Origin: Yoonia sp035117555
GTDB taxonomy: Bacteria > Pseudomonadota > Alphaproteobacteria > Rhodobacterales > Rhodobacteraceae
NCBI RefSeq assembly: GCF_035117555.1
Contig: NZ_JAYKPK010000001.1
Location: forward strand, 372,001-436,000
Direction: 5' to 3'
Length of the DNA: 64,000 bases
Positions 9,822 to 17,660 of this stretch are shown one piece after another. Position 1 is the first letter of the stretch. Every line of letters begins with the position of its first letter. A program made the translations under genes and the position numbers. Under the pieces are notes generated by a model. It did no database searches and was not told the origin of the DNA. It saw nothing but the letters and a program-made list of their open reading frames with translations.

Positions 9822-10451
9822 TTAGGTGCCGATTCCAAAGCCCCGTAAGCCATCCATCACGAATTGCACGGCCAAAGCCGCCAACAACATGCCCAATACG
9901 CGGGTCAGGATATTCAGCCCGGTCTTGCCCAGCACCCGTTCGATGACTGGCGCGGCGAGGAAAGACAGAAAGGTGATGATCAGCACCACGAAAACCACCC
10001 CGGCAATCGCGCCGTAATCGGCGGGACTAGGGGAATTGCCCGCCAGCAGGATCACTGTGGTGATCGCCCCCGGACCCACGATCAGCGGCAGGGCAAGCGG
10101 AAACACCGAGGGATCATCCTGATGTTCGGCCTGACCTTCGGCGGCGTTATCTTCGCGCCTTGCCTGACGGCGCTGGAACAGCATGTCGAGCGCGGTCAGG
10201 AACAGCAACACGCCACCCGCGATGCGGAACGCATCCATCGAGATGCCGATGAACCCCAGCAAAGCCTCGCCCACGAACAAAAACAGCATCAGAAGGCAGG
10301 CCGCGACGGTGCAGGCGCGGATCGCAATGGCGCGGCGCTGGCTCGGTGTCATGCCTTGGGTCAGGGCGATGAACACCGGCGCCAGCCCCGGCGGGTCCAT
10401 GATGATGAACAGCGTCGTAAAGGCGGCGATCAGGGCGGGCAGTTCGGTCAT
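9822..10451 (-). CDS. MarC family integral membrane protein
   Basis: A 209-residue inner-membrane protein with about six hydrophobic segments, starting with a helix at about 5-25 (IMDPPGLAPVFIAL is the conserved N-terminal MarC signature). A charged cytoplasmic loop (RRQARREDNAAEGQAEHQDD) lies near the middle, and LIVGPGAITTVILLA follows. The name comes from the multiple-antibiotic-resistance locus, but the transport role of the family is not established. It leads a minus-strand set with the aspartic protease and the small lipoprotein. Confidence 0.9.
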   Translation of the reverse strand: MTELPALIAAFTTLFIIMDPPGLAPVFIALTQGMTPSQRRAIAIRACTVAACLLMLFLFVGEALLGFIGISMDAFRIAGGVLLFLTALDMLFQRRQARREDNAAEGQAEHQDDPSVFPLALPLIVGPGAITTVILLAGNSPSPADYGAIAGVVFVVLIITFLSFLAAPVIERVLGKTGLNILTRVLGMLLAALAVQFVMDGLRGFGIGT

Positions 10452-10519
10452 GTTTTATGTCCGTCCAGAAAAGATTTGATGCGCGCCGCGCGGGGAGTAT
10501 TTGTCACAAAGCGAATGGA

Positions 10520-12373
10520 TCAGGCTTTTTCGGCCTTTTCCAGCTTTTCAAGGCTGGCCATCCACATCGCCTCGGCCCGGCCCAAACCGTCCATGACTTC
10601 GGCGTATTTCTTGTTCCATGTCGCCAATTCGCCCGCTTTGGCATCGTCGTAAAGTGCCGGATCAGCCAGCTTCTTGGCCAGCTTATCGCGCATATCGTTG
10701 ATTTTTGTGACACGCTCTTCGTTCTTGCGCACATCGGCACGCAGGGCGAGGATTTCATCACGGGTTGGTTTCGGCGCGGATTTGGGTTTCGGCTTGTCTT
10801 TTTCCGCAGGCTTTTCCGGCGTCAAAAGCAGGCGGCGATAGGATTCCAGATCGTCGTCATAGGGTTTGACATGGCCGTCTTTGACCAGCCACAGCCGGTC
10901 TGCGACCATCGAGAGCAGGTGCATATCGTGGCTGACAAGGATGACAGCGCCGGAATAGGCGGTCAGCGCTTCGACCAAAGCCTCGCGGCTTTCGATATCG
11001 AGGTGGTTTGTCGGCTCATCAAGGATCAGCAGATGCGGCGCGGGCAGGGTGGCCAGCAGCAGCGACAGACGCGCCTTTTGGCCGCCTGACAGACGCCCAA
11101 CCTCGGTTTCCGCCTGATCCGCGCCAAGGCCGAAACCGGCCAGACGGGCGCGCAGGCGGGCCTGGCCTTCGACCGCGCGTTCGCGCATCAGGTGCTGCAG
11201 CGGGGTTTCATCGACATAAAGCTCATCGACCTGATGCTGGGCGAAGAACCCGATGCGCAGCTTGTTCGACGTCACCATCGTGCCGCGTGCGACGTCCAGC
11301 CGCCCGGAGAGCATTTTCGACAGGGTCGATTTGCCTTCGCCGTTGCGGCCCAGAAGGGCGATCCTGTCATCCTGATCGATCCGCAGGTTCAGATCATGTA
11401 GCACGATGGTGTTGCCGTACCCCACGGCCGCACCTTCGGTCGCGATGATCGGTGGTGCCAGTTCTTCGGGTTCGGGAAAGGTAAAGACCGTGCGCGCCGC
11501 ATCTTCGGGCGCGCGGATGGTTTCCATCTTTTCCAAGGCCTTGACGCGGGACTGGGCCTGCTTGGCCTTCGACGCCTTGGCCTTGAACCGGTCCACAAAA
11601 GCCTGCAAATGCGCGCGTTTCGCGTCCTGTTTCTTGGCCGCCGATGTCATCAAGGCGCGCTTTTCGGCGCGTTGCTTGGCGAACATATCGTAGGTGCCGG
11701 TGTAGTAAATCAGCCCCTTGTCTTCCAGATGCAAGATGCCGCCGACTGACCGGTTCAACAATTCGCGGTCGTGGCTGACGATCAGCACGGTATGGGGGTA
11801 TTTGACCAGATAGGCCTCCAGCCAGAGCGCGCCTTCAAGGTCGAGGTAGTTTGTCGGTTCGTCCAGCAGCAACAAGTCGGGTTCAGAGAAGAGAACAGCC
11901 GCCAGCGCCACGCGCATCCGCCAGCCACCGGAAAAGGCCGAACAGGGCTGTTGCTGTTCTTCATGGGTGAAGCCCAGACCTTTCAGGATCGTCGCGGCCC
12001 GCGCTTCGGCAGACCAGGCATCGATATCGGCCAGACGTGTCTGCACCTCGGCGATGCGGTCGGGGTCGGTAACGGTTTCCGCCTCGGCCAACAAAGCCTC
12101 GCGTTCCTGATCGGCGCGCAGCACGGTGTCGATCAGCGACACCTCGTTGCCGGGGACTTCCTGGCTCACACCGCCGATTTTCCAGCCTTTAGGAATGCTG
12201 ACATTGCCGGTATCCAGCACCATCTCGCCCCGGATGATCCGGAACAGGGTGGTCTTGCCCGACCCGTTCCGGCCCACAAGCCCGACCTTATGGCCGGTGG
12301 GAATAGTGACAGTGGCGTTTTCGACCAGGGTGCGGCCTTCGACGGAATAGGTGAGGTCTGATATTTTCAACAT
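10520..12373 (-). CDS. ABC-F family ATP-binding cassette protein (Uup/YheS type)
   Basis: A soluble twin-cassette ATPase of 617 residues; ABC-F proteins bind the ribosomal E site and modulate translation. Two complete nucleotide-binding domains are visible: Walker A GRNGSGKT and GRNGEGKS, signature motifs SGGWRMR and LSGGQKAR, and Walker B LLLDEPTN and LILDEPTN. Between them is a Lys/Ala-rich linker (about 240-290) and at the C-terminus a predicted coiled coil (about 540-617). No transmembrane helices. The ATG at 12373 is preferred to one 6 codons upstream because it begins directly at the first strand (MLKISDLTYS). Confidence 0.92.
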   Translation of the reverse strand: MLKISDLTYSVEGRTLVENATVTIPTGHKVGLVGRNGSGKTTLFRIIRGEMVLDTGNVSIPKGWKIGGVSQEVPGNEVSLIDTVLRADQEREALLAEAETVTDPDRIAEVQTRLADIDAWSAEARAATILKGLGFTHEEQQQPCSAFSGGWRMRVALAAVLFSEPDLLLLDEPTNYLDLEGALWLEAYLVKYPHTVLIVSHDRELLNRSVGGILHLEDKGLIYYTGTYDMFAKQRAEKRALMTSAAKKQDAKRAHLQAFVDRFKAKASKAKQAQSRVKALEKMETIRAPEDAARTVFTFPEPEELAPPIIATEGAAVGYGNTIVLHDLNLRIDQDDRIALLGRNGEGKSTLSKMLSGRLDVARGTMVTSNKLRIGFFAQHQVDELYVDETPLQHLMRERAVEGQARLRARLAGFGLGADQAETEVGRLSGGQKARLSLLLATLPAPHLLILDEPTNHLDIESREALVEALTAYSGAVILVSHDMHLLSMVADRLWLVKDGHVKPYDDDLESYRRLLLTPEKPAEKDKPKPKSAPKPTRDEILALRADVRKNEERVTKINDMRDKLAKKLADPALYDDAKAGELATWNKKYAEVMDGLGRAEAMWMASLEKLEKAEKA

Positions 12374-12510
12374 GGCGTTGCCTTGCCCCATCGCGGGCGC
12401 GGGGTCAATCGGTGGAAATGGGGTTGCTGGGTGCTGGCGGGCCTTTTCACGCGGGATGGCGCATGTTAGGGCAGCGCCAGTTCAACCCAAACAGTGAAAG
12501 ACCCATAATT

Positions 12511-12933
12511 ATGGCGATCCAGCGTACATTTTCTATCATCAAGCCCGATGCGACCAAGCGTAACCTGACCGGCGCAATTGTCGCGAAATTCGAAGAAGCA
12601 GGCCTGCGCGTTGTCGCATCCAAGCGTATCCAGCTGACACTGGCGCAAGCGCAGCAATTCTACGGCGTCCACAAGGACCGGCCATTCTTTGGCGAGCTGT
12701 GTGAATTCATGGTGTCCGAACCTATCGTCGTGCAAGTGCTCGAAGGCGATAATGCGATTGCGAAAAACCGTGAAGTGATGGGTGCGACCAACCCTGCAGA
12801 TGCGGCCCCCGGCACGATCCGCAAGGAATTCGCGCTGTCGATTGGCGAAAACTCGGTCCATGGCTCGGATGCGCCGGAAACAGCGGCAGAAGAGATTGCG
12901 TTCTTCTTCTCGGGTCTCGAACTCGTCGGTTAA
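12511..12933 (+). CDS. ndk: Nucleoside diphosphate kinase
   Basis: Transfers the gamma phosphate of ATP to NDPs through a phosphohistidine. The 140-residue product starts MAIQRTFSIIKPDATKR and carries the active-site signature NSVHGSDAP with catalytic H117. Length and motif spacing are standard. An upstream in-frame ATG would add 33 residues not found in the family. It is monocistronic, with a hairpin-rich region and an intrinsic terminator immediately downstream. Confidence 0.98.
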   Translation: MAIQRTFSIIKPDATKRNLTGAIVAKFEEAGLRVVASKRIQLTLAQAQQFYGVHKDRPFFGELCEFMVSEPIVVQVLEGDNAIAKNREVMGATNPADAAPGTIRKEFALSIGENSVHGSDAPETAAEEIAFFFSGLELVG

Positions 12934-12943
12934 TAGGACGGAC

Positions 12944-13001
12944 GTCGGGGAAAACTCCGACCTATCTTATCAGTCACCGTAGGTCGGGGTTCTCCCCGAC
13001 C
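12944..13001. repeat. Tandem and mutually exclusive hairpins downstream of ndk
   Basis: Four complementary arms: GTCGG (12944-12948), TCCGACCTA (12956-12964), TAGGTCGG (12980-12987) and a perfect 8-bp stem GGTCGGGG-TTCT-CCCCGACC (12982-13001). Arms 1:2 and 3:4 can pair together, or arms 2:3 can pair (8 bp CCGACCTA/TAGGTCGG), excluding both. This may be an interspersed palindromic element of Rhodobacterales or an RNA switch-like 3' structure; the sequence alone cannot decide. Confidence 0.65.
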
Positions 13002-13005
13002 CAAA

Positions 13006-13034
13006 GGCCACCCGCATCACGCAGGTGGCCTTTT
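13006..13034 (+). terminator. Rho-independent terminator of ndk
   Basis: Inverted repeat GGCCACC (13006-13012) / GGTGGCC (13024-13030) followed by TTTT. It overlaps the last codons of the convergent TfoX-like gene, which ends at 13017. Confidence 0.75.
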
Positions 13035-13358
13035 CTGCGCCGGGACCACGCCAATCTGGTTGAGGATATATTCCAAAGCGGATCTATCACTATCAACATG
13101 CTGCGCCTTCAGCGCATCGAACTGTACCCGCAAAGCAGCTTTTTCCGCCCCCTTGCAATCATTCCAAGGCCGGCCTTGCAGCGCCATATGCAACACGTAG
13201 TAGCTGATGAAATGTGGTTTGCTGCCGTCCTGCAAAAGCCGGATATAGGCGGCATCCGCGCCTAACGCGTGCAGCTCTTCCGCCGTGGCAATACCCACGG
13301 CGCGCAGCGACCCGGCAAAAGCGGGTCCGATATTGCGGATGGTTTCGAGCGCAGCCAT
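13017..13358 (-). CDS. TfoX/Sxy C-terminal domain protein
   Basis: A 113-residue protein matching the C-terminal domain of TfoX/Sxy: an N-terminal helix-hairpin-helix-like segment LETIRNIGPAFAGSLRAVGI at 4-23, then AEELHALGADAAYIRLL. The N-terminal TfoX domain of competence regulators is absent, so this is the stand-alone form; a role in competence cannot be assumed. Its stop lies inside the ndk terminator hairpin on the other strand. It is 37 bases downstream of a small Gln-rich ORF on the same strand. Confidence 0.8.
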   Translation of the reverse strand: MAALETIRNIGPAFAGSLRAVGIATAEELHALGADAAYIRLLQDGSKPHFISYYVLHMALQGRPWNDCKGAEKAALRVQFDALKAQHVDSDRSALEYILNQIGVVPAQKRPPA

Positions 13359-13395
13359 AGCGGCAGATTACCCGCAAGCCACGCGAAATCCAGCT

Positions 13396-13527
13396 TTAGA
13401 TCGAGGCCAGATCGGTAAAGATCGGTTTGGCCGGGACCTGCGCCTGCATCTGCGCAGGCTGGGCTGTTGGCTTGCTCTGGCCCATCTGTGTGGGCTGGCT
13501 TTGGGTGTTTGGCTGCGAACTGGCCAT
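13396..13527 (-). CDS. Small Gln/Pro-rich hypothetical protein (43 aa)
   Basis: A 44-codon ORF between the DEAD-box helicase gene and the TfoX-like gene, on their strand. A plausible ribosome-binding site (AGGA) sits 5-8 bases before the ATG. The product starts MASSQPNTQSQPTQMGQSKP, has about nine glutamines and a similar number of prolines plus alanines, and ends in FTDLASI. It looks like a disordered peptide with a short ordered tail. I do not recognise a family. A longer ORF of 80 residues in another frame here is Arg/Pro/Ser-rich and looks like a shadow. Confidence 0.45.
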   Translation of the reverse strand: MASSQPNTQSQPTQMGQSKPTAQPAQMQAQVPAKPIFTDLASI

Positions 13528-13634
13528 TTGTCTTGTCCTGAATGAGGGATCGTACCGGTGATATTACAGCCGGACAGGGCTTTCGCGCCAGCCCGGCTGA
13601 TTCCGGTCACAGGTTTCGTGACATTTTTGTGACG

Positions 13635-15806
13635 TCAGCTTTTGCCGCGTTTCGGCGCGCCGGATTTGCCAGCTGGTTTGCGCGGCTTGGCGGTGCCACC
13701 CGGTGGGACGAAGCGTTTCGAGGTATCGTTGGCGCTAGGCTTGGGCTTACCATCGGGTTTGGCAAAACCGGGCTTGCCATAGGCAGGCTTGCCACCGGGT
13801 TTGCCGGGCCGCGCGAAACCGCCGGGCTTTTTATCGTCGGATTTGCCTTTGTAAGGCGCACCTTCGGATTTCGCCTTATAGGGCGGCTTGCCTTCGGATT
13901 TACCCTTATATTCCGACTTGCCCTTATAAGGCGGTTTGCTGTCGGATTTGCCTTTATAGGCGGGTTTGGCACCATAGGCGACCAAGGCATCGCCATGATC
14001 GCGCCGTTCTGGTTTCTGGCGCGGTTTGCGGGCCTTGGTGTCATCGGCGGCACCATGGATCGGCTGGATCGCAGCAACATCGGGTTGCGCGGATGGTGGC
14101 GGCGCGTCCTGATCACGCGGCGCATGGCGGCGCGGTTTCGGCGTGTCGCTGTCGTAATCACGTTTCGTCGCGCGCGGCCCGCGTTCGCCGATCTGCGGCG
14201 CGCCATCCATCTTGGACAATTTCGCCTGATTTTCCAGCACCATATCCGGGCCGATCGCGGCAAGGAAACCAGCGACGGCGGGTTCGGAAATCTCGACAAA
14301 AGTCTCATTCGGCTGGATACGGATCGCGCCGATTTCGGTCTTTGTGATGCCACCGGCCTTGCAGATCATCGGCAGAAGCCAACGCGCCTCGGCCTTGCCT
14401 TCGCGGCCCACATCGACGCGGAACCAGCGGGACGGGCCGAATGATTTGTGATCACGCGGCGCGCGTTCCTTGCCGTCGCGGTCCTTGGTGACCGGACCGT
14501 CCTTGTATTCGCTCAATTCTTCGGGCGCGGATGTCTTGCCCGCATAGATCCGCAGATAGGCGGCGGCGATCTGTTCGGGCGCATGTTGCGCCAGCAGCCG
14601 CGCGGCGAATTCCTGTTCGCTGTCGGTAAAGGTTTCCGACCAGACCGGATCATTCAGCAGGCGTTCTTCATCACGCGCGGTGACTTCATCGGCTGTCGGG
14701 GGCAGTGCCCAGGTCGCCTCCAGCTTGCCCCAGGTCAGCAGGTTCTGCGCGCGCCGTTTCATCTTGGCGGGCACGATCATCGCGGAAATACCCTTGCGGC
14801 CCGCGCGCCCGGTCCGGCCAGAGCGGTGCAGCAGGGTTTCGGCATTGGTCGGCAATTCAGCGTGGATCACCAGTTCGAGATTCGGCAGATCGATCCCGCG
14901 CGCCGCCACATCCGTCGCCACACAGACCTGCGCACGCCCGTCGCGCATCGCTTGCAAGGCATGGGTCCGCTCGGTCTGGCTGAGTTCACCGGACAAAGCC
15001 ACAGTCGCAAAGCCGCGATTGGCCAGACGGGTGGTCAGCCGTGTGACCATGGCGCGGGTATTGGCGAAAACGATGGCATTGGGGGCGGCGTAGAAGCGCA
15101 GGACATTGATGATCGCGGCGTCGATATCATGGTTGGCGACAGTCAGCGCGCGGTATTCGATATCGCTGTGCTGGCCTTCCTTGCTGGCGGTCGCCACGCG
15201 GACGGCGTTTTTCTGGTAAGATTGCGCCAGTTTCGCGATGGCGGCAGGCACGGTGGCCGAGAACATCAAGGTGCGGCGACTGGGCGGTGCTTGGTCAAGG
15301 ATGAATTCAAGGTCTTCGCGGAACCCGAGGTCCAGCATTTCATCGGCTTCGTCCAGAATGACAGCCTTGATATCGCTCAGATCAATCGTGTTGCGCATGA
15401 TATGGTCGCGCAGACGGCCCGGTGTCGCGACAACGATCTGCGCGCCACGTTCCAGGCTGCGTTTCTCATCACGGAAATCCATGCCGCCGACGCAGGACGC
15501 CAATGTCGCCCCGGTGCCTGCATAGAGCCATTGCAATTCGCGTTTGACCTGAAGTGCCAATTCGCGGGTCGGTGCGATCACCAGCGCCAAAGGGCGACCG
15601 GCGGGACCGAACAAGCCATCTTCGGGCAGGATCGTCGGGCCGATGGCCAGACCAAAGCCCACGGTTTTGCCAGAGCCGGTCTGCGCCGAGACGAGCAGAT
15701 CCTGATCTGCAAGCGCTGCATCTGTCACGGCCACCTGCACTGGTGTGAGGTCGGTATAGCCTTGGGCAGACAGGGCATTCGCAAGGGTCGGGATCATCGT
15801 CGTCAT
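13635..15806 (-). CDS. DEAD-box ATP-dependent RNA helicase with Lys/Gly-rich C-terminal tail
   Basis: RNA helicase of the DeaD/CsdA-like group, likely acting in ribosome assembly or mRNA remodelling. The 723-residue protein has motif I AQTGSGKT (41-48), Ia PTRELA (79-84), DEAD (152-155), SAT (about 184-186) and HRSGRTGRAGR in domain 2. A DbpA-type RNA-binding (RRM-like) domain spans about 465-545 (WFRVDVGREGKAEARWLLP). From about residue 600 the tail is a low-complexity array of PYKGKS/KPPYKGKSE units followed by GKPGG-type repeats. The ATG at 15806 follows an in-frame TTG at 15809; either could start. Confidence 0.93.
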   Translation of the reverse strand: MTTMIPTLANALSAQGYTDLTPVQVAVTDAALADQDLLVSAQTGSGKTVGFGLAIGPTILPEDGLFGPAGRPLALVIAPTRELALQVKRELQWLYAGTGATLASCVGGMDFRDEKRSLERGAQIVVATPGRLRDHIMRNTIDLSDIKAVILDEADEMLDLGFREDLEFILDQAPPSRRTLMFSATVPAAIAKLAQSYQKNAVRVATASKEGQHSDIEYRALTVANHDIDAAIINVLRFYAAPNAIVFANTRAMVTRLTTRLANRGFATVALSGELSQTERTHALQAMRDGRAQVCVATDVAARGIDLPNLELVIHAELPTNAETLLHRSGRTGRAGRKGISAMIVPAKMKRRAQNLLTWGKLEATWALPPTADEVTARDEERLLNDPVWSETFTDSEQEFAARLLAQHAPEQIAAAYLRIYAGKTSAPEELSEYKDGPVTKDRDGKERAPRDHKSFGPSRWFRVDVGREGKAEARWLLPMICKAGGITKTEIGAIRIQPNETFVEISEPAVAGFLAAIGPDMVLENQAKLSKMDGAPQIGERGPRATKRDYDSDTPKPRRHAPRDQDAPPPSAQPDVAAIQPIHGAADDTKARKPRQKPERRDHGDALVAYGAKPAYKGKSDSKPPYKGKSEYKGKSEGKPPYKAKSEGAPYKGKSDDKKPGGFARPGKPGGKPAYGKPGFAKPDGKPKPSANDTSKRFVPPGGTAKPRKPAGKSGAPKRGKS

Positions 15807-15962
15807 CAATCTTGTGCTTTCAGAACTTTATAAACTCTGCGCCCTACGCTTGATAACCCTGTTTGTATAGGGGCAATGTCGTTTTAGACAGAACGCGCCG
15901 GGGGCCAGCCCCCAGCCGCTATGAAGAATCCGGGGGCCAGCCCCCGGGCCCCCGGGATATTT
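15807..15962. repeat. Intergenic region upstream of the helicase with GC palindromes and a 3'-end element
   Basis: Contains two near-identical palindromes, GGGGGC-CA-GCCCCC at 15900-15913 and CGGGGGC-CA-GCCCCCG at 15931-15946, then CCCCCGGGATATTTTTACTCGGAAGATG. The last part is the inverse of the CATCTTCCGAG half of the dispersed element and runs into the 3' end of the HD-hydrolase gene. The helicase promoter should lie between about 15810 and 15890 on the minus strand; TATAAA near 15828 is only a weak candidate. Confidence 0.55.
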
Positions 15963-16556
15963 TTACTCGGAAGATGGAAGATGTGCGGCGAACCACGCAT
16001 CGATCCGGGATTTCAGCGCAGCCCAGAGTGCGGGCGCGCCGCGCGCGACTTTGACGCCGACGCGGGATTCGACTTGGGCGGCAGTGACATTATAGGCGCG
16101 CCAGCTTGCACCGTCTGTTTCCAGATTGGCAACCAACGGCTGCACCCGGTCAATGGACTTGGCGAAAACGGCATCGGGGGTTTCTGCCGCCTCGAATTCA
16201 TCCCAGAGCGCGCGGAAACTGGCAGCCTGATCCGGCGGCAGCAGGCCGAAAATCCGGGTGGCGGCGGCTTGTTCTATGGCGTCTTGCGCTGCGATGTCGT
16301 GATCACCGTGGATCGGGGTGTCGCCTGCGTCAATCTCGACCAGATCGTGGATCAGCAGCATCCGGATCACCCTGTCGATGTTCACATCGGGGCCTGCCTG
16401 TTCGCCCAGCACCAAGGCATAAAGCGCGATATGCCAGCTATGTTCACCGCTGTTTTCCCGGCGCGACCCATTGCAAAGCGTCGTGGCGCGCAGCACGGAT
16501 TTGAGTTTGCAGGCTTCGGTCAGGAAGGCCAGCTGCGCGTTGATCCGGTCAGACAT
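15963..16556 (-). CDS. HD-domain hydrolase (YfbR/5'-deoxynucleotidase-like)
   Basis: A 197-residue metal-dependent phosphohydrolase of the HD_3 type. Metal ligands are evident: R33 and H39 with W41-H42 in GEHSWH, HD at 70-71, and a distal acidic residue in KSIDRVQPL near 135. Relatives such as YfbR remove phosphate from deoxynucleoside 5'-monophosphates, but substrate cannot be read from sequence. The final codons (HLPSSE then TAA) are encoded by the dispersed 3'-end element. Its start shares one base with the stop of the preceding small gene. Confidence 0.88.
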   Translation of the reverse strand: MSDRINAQLAFLTEACKLKSVLRATTLCNGSRRENSGEHSWHIALYALVLGEQAGPDVNIDRVIRMLLIHDLVEIDAGDTPIHGDHDIAAQDAIEQAAATRIFGLLPPDQAASFRALWDEFEAAETPDAVFAKSIDRVQPLVANLETDGASWRAYNVTAAQVESRVGVKVARGAPALWAALKSRIDAWFAAHLPSSE

Positions 16557-16837
16557 CAGCGGATCACCCGGCGCGGGCCGCTGTCGGGCGTCGGCGGCGC
16601 GGTCGTGGCGGGGGCCTGATATTGCCGTGCCGCCCGGTCGGCGAGAAACGCGCGCGCCCGCGCCTCTGCCCGCCGCACGCGCACCGCAGTCTGGTAGCTT
16701 TCCTGCAGGATCTGTGATGAGGTCCCCAGCATGTCGCCGATCTGATCCACAATCAGCACATCGCCAGAGGCGGCCTGATCGGCCAAAGCCAGATCAGCCA
16801 ATTCGCCTGCGACTTTTTCCAAATAGCTTTCGTCCAT
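16556..16837 (-). CDS. Small hypothetical protein (93 aa), coupled to the HD hydrolase
   Basis: A 93-residue protein overlapping the HD-hydrolase gene by one base and starting 4 bases after the alpha/beta hydrolase stop. The N-terminal half (1-65) is acidic then Ala/Arg-rich helical, with DVLIVDQIGDMLGTSSQILQ and a likely coiled coil; the C-terminal 20 residues are Pro/Thr/Arg-rich and probably disordered. No family is recognised. The overlapping arrangement supports it as a real gene of the three-gene minus-strand operon. Confidence 0.75.
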   Translation of the reverse strand: MDESYLEKVAGELADLALADQAASGDVLIVDQIGDMLGTSSQILQESYQTAVRVRRAEARARAFLADRAARQYQAPATTAPPTPDSGPRRVIR

Positions 16838-16841
16838 CTGA

Positions 16842-17495
16842 CTACCGTGTGTTTTCTGTCAACCGCCGCCGGACATAGGTTTTGACCGTGTCGATCATCG
16901 GGTCCATATGCGGATCTTCAAAGAAATGGCCCGCACCCGGCACTTCATCATGGGTGATGGTGATGCCTTTTTGTTCATGCAGCTTGTTGACCAAAGTCAC
17001 CGTATCCTGCGGCGGTGCGACACGGTCATTGCTGCCGTTGATCACCAGGCCCGAGGCCGGGCAGGGGGCAAGGAAGCTGAAATCATACATATTCGCTGGC
17101 GGGCTGACCGAGATGAAACCGGTGATTTCCGGACGGCGCATCAAGAGTTGCATGCCGATCCATGCGCCAAAGGAAAATCCCGCGACCCAGCAATGTTTGG
17201 CATTGCTGTTCATCGATTGCAGGTAATCCAGCGCCGAGGCCGCATCAGACAATTCGCCGACGCCCTGATCATATTCACCCTGTGACCGCCCGACGCCGCG
17301 GAAATTGAACCGCAGCACGGTAAAGCCAAGGTTATAAAACGCATAATGCAGGTTATAGACCACCCGGTTGTTCATCGTTCCACCAAACTGCGGATGCGGA
17401 TGCAACACGATGGCGATTGGCGCGTCACGGTCCTTTTGCGGATGATAGCGCCCTTCAAGGCGTCCTTCGGGTCCGGGGAAGATGACTTCGGGCAT
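16842..17495 (-). CDS. Alpha/beta hydrolase (dienelactone-hydrolase-like)
   Basis: A 217-residue cytosolic alpha/beta hydrolase. The nucleophile elbow GFSFG is at 106-110 (S108); D157 in NGSNDRVAPP and H190 in GAGHFFE complete a credible triad, and HPHPQFGG at 32-39 is the oxyanion region typical of this subgroup. The substrate is unknown. It is the first gene of a minus-strand operon with the 93-residue protein and the HD hydrolase, divergent from iscR. Confidence 0.88.
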   Translation of the reverse strand: MPEVIFPGPEGRLEGRYHPQKDRDAPIAIVLHPHPQFGGTMNNRVVYNLHYAFYNLGFTVLRFNFRGVGRSQGEYDQGVGELSDAASALDYLQSMNSNAKHCWVAGFSFGAWIGMQLLMRRPEITGFISVSPPANMYDFSFLAPCPASGLVINGSNDRVAPPQDTVTLVNKLHEQKGITITHDEVPGAGHFFEDPHMDPMIDTVKTYVRRRLTENTR

Positions 17496-17529
17496 ATAAT
17501 TTTCCGTCGCTGGTTGGGTGCGAGGTTTC

Positions 17530-17566
17530 TTGACGAAAACACTCGGGCACCTTAGAAGGATTCTAA
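17530..17566 (+). promoter_or_regulatory. iscR-suf promoter with overlapping palindromic operator (candidate IscR / iron-responsive site)
   Basis: The perfect inverted repeat TTAGAA-GGA-TTCTAA at 17552-17566 lies 95 bases before iscR. A -35-like TTGACG (17530-17535) with a 17-base spacer puts TAGAAG (17553-17558) at the -10, inside the left half of the palindrome. Repressor binding would therefore occlude the promoter. The operator role is inferred from position; a related site recurs at 18836-18850. Confidence 0.6.
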
Positions 17567-17660
17567 ACTAGGGGTCGCGACCCCAGGTCCGGTTCACGGT
17601 TGAGTAATGACGCAGCCGTGCGCCGTCAATGGATTTGCAGGGATTGGGCAGGGCGCGGGT

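Noticed and set aside
13368..13610. 80-codon minus-strand ORF overlapping the small Gln/Pro-rich ORF
   Set aside because: Arg/Ser/Pro-rich with no ribosome-binding site; the 43-residue frame has a better start and a more protein-like tail.
13840..13975. CRISPR-like periodic repeats
   Set aside because: The repeats are in frame with the helicase and encode PYKGKS units of uneven length; there are no spacers or cas genes.
14448..15833. Long plus-strand ORF (461 codons) opposite the DEAD-box helicase
   Set aside because: Its composition (Arg/Gly/His-rich, no family motifs) is that of an antisense shadow, while the minus-strand frame carries every helicase motif.
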